The translations under genes and the position numbers were made by a program. Under the pieces are notes generated by a model. The model was not told where the DNA came from. It worked only from the letters and a program-made list of their open reading frames with translations, and did not search any database. Positions 6,834 through 10,069 of a stretch of 10,069 nt of DNA are shown here, one piece after another. Origin of the DNA: Methanotrichaceae archaeon (GTDB lineage Archaea > Halobacteriota > Methanosarcinia > Methanotrichales > Methanotrichaceae); the NCBI GenBank assembly GCA_013329455.1, contig DUKF01000195.1, forward strand, positions 12,570 through 22,638. Reading direction: 5' to 3'. Within the stretch, counting starts at the first letter, position 1. The number at the start of each line of letters is the position of its first letter.

Positions 6834-7624
6834 ATGATGGACAGCTCCCGGAGCCTATCGTCGTCGATGGGGTCAGGATGCTTGGGCTTTGAGTCGCCCA
6901 TGACGTGTTCTGCCAGCTTTCGGTATACTTCGGCGATCTCCGAATCGGGAGCGCCCTCGATCACCGAAACACCCTTCCTCTCGCATATCTGGACGATCGG
7001 ATCTTTCGGGATGAAGGCCACCATCTCGCTTCCAAGCTCTTTAGCGAACTTCTCCACGATCTCCCTCTCGCCCAAGGCCTCCCTGGAGTTACATATCACC
7101 CCGGACAGCGGTGTTTTCAGCCTCTTCAATCCCCTGCAGATGTTGTTTGCAGCATAGATCGGCATGTACTCTCCCGAGGTTATGATGTAAGTCTGGGTCA
7201 CGAGCCCCTTTCTGATAGGAGCGGAAAAACCACCACATACGATGTCCCCCGGCACGTCATAGAGAGTGAGATCGATTTCGTCGAGGACCTTTGAGACCTT
7301 CCTCAGAAACTCGATGGCGACGATGATCCCCCGTCCTGCGCAGCCGACGCCGGGCTCGGGACCACCGACCTCGATGCACTTCACGCCCCCGTACCCCTCG
7401 AAGACGACGTCCTTCTCGGCGATCTCGCCACCGGACCTTATCAGGTCCATCATCGTCGGGATCCTCTTTCCGACGAGGGTTATCGTCGAGTCGCTCTTGG
7501 GATCGCAGCCCACCACCAGCACCCGGCAACCCTTCTCGGCGCAGGCCGCCGCGATGTTGGAGGCGGTGCAGGACTTTCCGATTCCGCCTTTGCCGTATAT
7601 CGCAACATGCTTAACCTGGGACAT
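6830..7624 (-). CDS. cfbC: Ni-sirohydrochlorin a,c-diamide reductive cyclase, ATP-dependent reductase component
   Basis: CfbC is the NifH-like iron protein that feeds electrons, with ATP hydrolysis, to CfbD. The CfbCD complex reduces Ni-sirohydrochlorin a,c-diamide and forms the lactam ring on the way to F430. The 264-residue protein shows the P-loop GKGGIGKS at residues 11-18, the switch segment CDPKSDST at 40-47, and both 4Fe-4S ligands in conserved settings: Cys95 in GVGCAGRG and Cys130 in [11 protein letters not shown]. These correspond to Cys97 and Cys132 of nitrogenase NifH. No nifD, nifK or nifE is nearby, and adjacency to cfbB makes an F430 role far more likely than nitrogen fixation. 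The ATG at 7624 has GGAGAT five bases upstream and a TATA box near 7660. It heads the cfbC-cfbB operon; cfbD is not in view. Confidence 0.93.
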   Translation of the reverse strand: MSQVKHVAIYGKGGIGKSCTASNIAAACAEKGCRVLVVGCDPKSDSTITLVGKRIPTMMDLIRSGGEIAEKDVVFEGYGGVKCIEVGGPEPGVGCAGRGIIVAIEFLRKVSKVLDEIDLTLYDVPGDIVCGGFSAPIRKGLVTQTYIITSGEYMPIYAANNICRGLKRLKTPLSGVICNSREALGEREIVEKFAKELGSEMVAFIPKDPIVQICERKGVSVIEGAPDSEIAEVYRKLAEHVMGDSKPKHPDPIDDDRLRELSII

Positions 7625-7658
7625 GAACTATCTCCAGAACGCCCAAAGCCACGCCATC

Positions 7659-7675
7659 GGATATACAGGTTATCC
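7659..7675. promoter_or_regulatory. Shared divergent promoter region with inverted repeat
   Basis: The short gap between cfbC and the S-layer gene holds GGATA-TACAGGT-TATCC, a perfect five-base inverted repeat with a seven-base spacer. It covers the TATA element of cfbC (minus strand TGTATATCC). Initiation about 25 bases away falls near 7638 for cfbC, just ahead of its ribosome binding site, and near 7688 for the plus-strand gene. One element could therefore serve both directions, or the repeat could be an operator for a dimeric repressor. The promoter role is well supported for cfbC; the rest is inference. Confidence 0.45.
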
Positions 7676-7696
7676 AAAATTAACGTCTCCGGGGCG

Positions 7697-10069
7697 ATGG
7701 GAAATCTGGGGAAGATGAGACTGAATTTCGGGGGCATGAAATTAGCTATCGGCGCTGAGAGATGGAAGAATGGTGCTTTGGGCCTTGTGGTCTTCTTATG
7801 TTTATTGACGACGGCCATCGGAGCCTCGGGCCAGGTCCCGATGGCCGAGGTCCGGGGCCAGTTCATTGATGGGAACGGCAGCTGGAACGCCGAGAGTTTC
7901 GGAGGGTTGTACTACGACTTGGACGAGGGGACCGGAGGCGAGAGGCTCACCGTCGAGACCGAAGGAAGACGTGTGAGAGAGGGGCATCTCATCTATTCGA
8001 GCGAGGTCTGGACCGAGGAGTTCGACCTTGAGGAGTGGGGCCGCTACCAGGCGGTGGCCTTCCTCGGGAAGCGATACCTTGCAGGTTACCTCGAGAGCAA
8101 CTTCACCGACGCTGTCTCCGCCCTGGAGGAGGGTGAGCTGAGGGAAGTTCTCATCGACTTTGACGGGATCCAGACTGCGACTTCTGAGGAGCCTCTCTTC
8201 CTAAGCGATGGCTACTGGCTTGAGGTGGCGGGAGCGTCGTCCGACGGAAAGGAGGTCTACGTGGTCTTGAAGAAGAACGGGATCGATGCTGACCGGGCCG
8301 TGGTCAGAGTCGGTGAGACCTACGTTTACGAGGTCGGCGAAGACGACCTTCCCATAATCCTGGCCCACATTAACGCGGCGATGCAGGGCACCGAGAAAGC
8401 GATCGTCGACTTCGACGGGATCTTCCAGGTTCGAGACCAGCCCATGATCAAGCTAGAGGCAGGCGACCTTCTAGACCAGATGGAGGTTGTGACGTTATCC
8501 GATAGAAGGATCGAGCTTGAGAACCGCGAAGATCTTGTTCTTAGACGGGATAACACCACGGATCTTGTCGGAAATCTTATGCTTAAGGTGAGGGATACGC
8601 CCAACTTGTTCTATTACCCCCTGGGAGCCATCACCGAGTATGGTGTTCACGAGATTAGGGGGCCGGTTTACAATGAGCGTTCACAAGTACCGATCAGCAC
8701 AGCCACAGGAGAATTTGTTGGATATGCTCAAGCTCGATGGAATTACGAGAATTTTACTGGTTTTTATTTTGACGATGATAAAAAGATAGGTTCAGAGACC
8801 TTAATAATTCACAGGACCGATGGCAGGAATATAAGAACCATACGCAGTGACGGGACAAGGTTGGTAGATGGTGCGGAGTACATATGCTTCGTCCATAACG
8901 TCGATTTCGAGTTCGATCCTTGGGGCAGCTATCAGGTGATCTGTTTCCTGGGAGATGTATGGTTTGTTGGTTATGGCCTCGACACAACTCTCGATGTCAA
9001 GGATGTCAGCATGCTGGAGCACGAGCAGATTGGCCGTGTTCTCATCGACACTGACCTGAGGGACAAGGCAGTTGCAGGTGAGGTATATTTCCTGGAAGAC
9101 GGATATACCCTCTACATCCGTGATGTCGTGAAAGACGACGTCAAAGACGACAAGATATTCATCGAATTGAGGAAAAACAACCTGCTGCTAGACTCCGCTG
9201 TGATCAAATCAAACTCGACATACGTCTACGAGAAAGACGTGGGTGATGTGGAAGACCTGCCAATAATCGCCCTGCATGTGGAGAGCATTTTCAGTGACGG
9301 GGATGATCAGTTCGCGATAGTAGACGGGCTATTCCAGGTGTCAGACAGTCAATATCTTTCTATCGAGCCCGGGGACGAGCTTGCTGAAATGGTGATTATA
9401 TTAATCCGTCCGGATCTCGGAATATATATGGTCAATACGGAAAATATAGACCTAAAGCGTGATTCCAGAATCGATATCCTCCCGGGAATGAGCTTCGCCG
9501 TCGCCGACAACAAGACACTCAGATACTATCTCTACAAAAACGAGTACGTGGTACCTCTTCCGAATGTGGTCGACGTATATCTCCCCGAAGAGGAAGTCCC
9601 CTCGGGAGGGTTGGCGAACTTCTCAGTCTTCGTTCTCGCTGGCGATATCGTCAGCGTCACCGCAGAGACCGTCGATTCCAAGGGCCAGAGGGTGATACTG
9701 GGCGACTTGACAAGCTCGGGCGTCGGGTCCGGTGACCAGTGGCTCTACTCCTGGCAGTGGAACGCCACCGTTCCCACCCTCAGCGATGACGGGACCGTCC
9801 TACCCGAATCAGAGGTTCAGGGAGGTGTTCTGCAAGTCAACAACTCCACCGATCCCGTCTCGGTGATGGTGAGCTTCGATGAGTCCGGACAGATAAGCCT
9901 CATTCGTGATTCAGCTGGCGAGATTTACTACATATCTCCCGCCGAGTACGAAAAGCTGGGAGCCGCCTCGAGCTATGGGGAGATGGCGTCCGACGAAGCG
10001 CTGCGAAAAAGGTACATCAAGATCGATCCGGGGAAAAGCGAGATTAGGTTCCTCCAGGTCATCGACGGG
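7697..10069 (+). CDS. S-layer-type surface protein with two tandem S-layer duplication domains (partial, C-terminus missing)
   Basis: The frame is open for 791 codons to the right edge. An N-terminal signal peptide has its core at GALGLVVFLCLLTTAIGA and a likely cleavage after ASG, near residue 45. Two S-layer family duplication domains of the Methanosarcina S-layer type (Pfam PF07752) follow. The first, about residues 49-310, starts AEVRG, with FGGLYYDLDEG, WGRYQAVAFLGKRYLAGY, VLIDFDG, and ends FYYPLG. The second, about 316-610, starts HEIRG, with FTGFYFDDD, WGSYQVICFLGDVWFVGY, VLIDTDL, and ends RYYLYKNE. Residues 620-791 begin with VVDVYLPEEEVPSGGLANFSVFV, an Ig-like beginning, and are outside the two-domain core. 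About nine N-glycosylation sequons are spread along the chain. It would form or bind the outer protein lattice. Start codons at 7697, 7715 and 7736 are all in frame and none has an ideal ribosome site; 7736 gives the most typical signal peptide. Domain 2 is visibly more AT-rich than domain 1. Confidence 0.88.
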   Translation, partial: MGNLGKMRLNFGGMKLAIGAERWKNGALGLVVFLCLLTTAIGASGQVPMAEVRGQFIDGNGSWNAESFGGLYYDLDEGTGGERLTVETEGRRVREGHLIYSSEVWTEEFDLEEWGRYQAVAFLGKRYLAGYLESNFTDAVSALEEGELREVLIDFDGIQTATSEEPLFLSDGYWLEVAGASSDGKEVYVVLKKNGIDADRAVVRVGETYVYEVGEDDLPIILAHINAAMQGTEKAIVDFDGIFQVRDQPMIKLEAGDLLDQMEVVTLSDRRIELENREDLVLRRDNTTDLVGNLMLKVRDTPNLFYYPLGAITEYGVHEIRGPVYNERSQVPISTATGEFVGYAQARWNYENFTGFYFDDDKKIGSETLIIHRTDGRNIRTIRSDGTRLVDGAEYICFVHNVDFEFDPWGSYQVICFLGDVWFVGYGLDTTLDVKDVSMLEHEQIGRVLIDTDLRDKAVAGEVYFLEDGYTLYIRDVVKDDVKDDKIFIELRKNNLLLDSAVIKSNSTYVYEKDVGDVEDLPIIALHVESIFSDGDDQFAIVDGLFQVSDSQYLSIEPGDELAEMVIILIRPDLGIYMVNTENIDLKRDSRIDILPGMSFAVADNKTLRYYLYKNEYVVPLPNVVDVYLPEEEVPSGGLANFSVFVLAGDIVSVTAETVDSKGQRVILGDLTSSGVGSGDQWLYSWQWNATVPTLSDDGTVLPESEVQGGVLQVNNSTDPVSVMVSFDESGQISLIRDSAGEIYYISPAEYEKLGAASSYGEMASDEALRKRYIKIDPGKSEIRFLQVIDG

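Noticed and set aside
6830..7624. Nitrogenase iron protein NifH.
   Set aside because: The P-loop and both cluster cysteines are shared by NifH, ChlL/BchL and CfbC, but the cfbB neighbour with coupled translation and the lack of any nif gene point to CfbC.
7480..7866. Minus-strand open frame spanning the cfbC start and the S-layer signal peptide.
   Set aside because: It overlaps two firmly called genes in other frames and has arginine/proline/serine-rich shadow composition.
1..10069. CRISPR arrays, tRNA or rRNA genes, transposases, integrases, or a terminal repeat bounding the AT-rich module.
   Set aside because: I looked for regularly spaced repeats, cloverleaf-like segments and recombinase motifs and found none. 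Absence is by eye only; a tRNA scan and a repeat search would settle it.

Overview
The window looks like chromosome from a methanogenic archaeon of the order Methanosarcinales, most likely Methanothrix (Methanosaeta) or a close relative. Three things point there: an adjacent cfbC-cfbB pair for coenzyme F430 synthesis, a large secreted protein built from two tandem S-layer duplication domains of the Methanosarcina type, and archaeal-style TATA promoters with GGTGAT/GGAG ribosome binding sites. Most of the window is GC-rich. The exception is roughly 2300-4960, which is clearly richer in A+T, above all at 3690-4560. The genus is inference.

Layout. Every gene from the left edge to 7624 is on the minus strand. 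Positions 1-527 hold the N-terminal part of a membrane-anchored surface protein that runs off the left edge. Two unrecognised small proteins follow (697-1197 and 1311-1604), then a 134-residue FMN-type split-barrel protein of the pyridoxamine-phosphate-oxidase-like family (1858-2262). Next comes a two-gene unit of a CPBP intramembrane protease (CDS ending at 3693) followed by an MFS exporter (2420-3670). After a 438-base stretch without a recognisable gene (4566-5003) there is a second split-barrel protein of the same length (5004-5408), about half identical to the first. cfbB (5442-6833) and cfbC (6830-7624) form a tight operon in the order cfbC then cfbB, with ATGA overlap. From 7697 to the right edge, on the plus strand, lies the S-layer-type protein, divergent from cfbC across a short shared promoter region.

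How the genes work together. CfbC and CfbB act in the nickel-tetrapyrrole pathway that makes F430 for methyl-coenzyme M reductase; their partners CfbA, CfbD and CfbE are not in this window. The S-layer protein and the left-edge protein belong to the cell surface. The protease-exporter pair is embedded between two split-barrel paralogs and differs in base composition, so it looks like an acquired accessory module. The two split-barrel genes each have their own TATA box and Shine-Dalgarno site, so they are probably independent single-gene units.

I found no tRNA, rRNA, CRISPR array, transposase or integrase. No clearly new system is visible. The points most worth following are the acquired protease-exporter pair between duplicated genes, the compositional break inside the S-layer gene, and the two small unknown genes.
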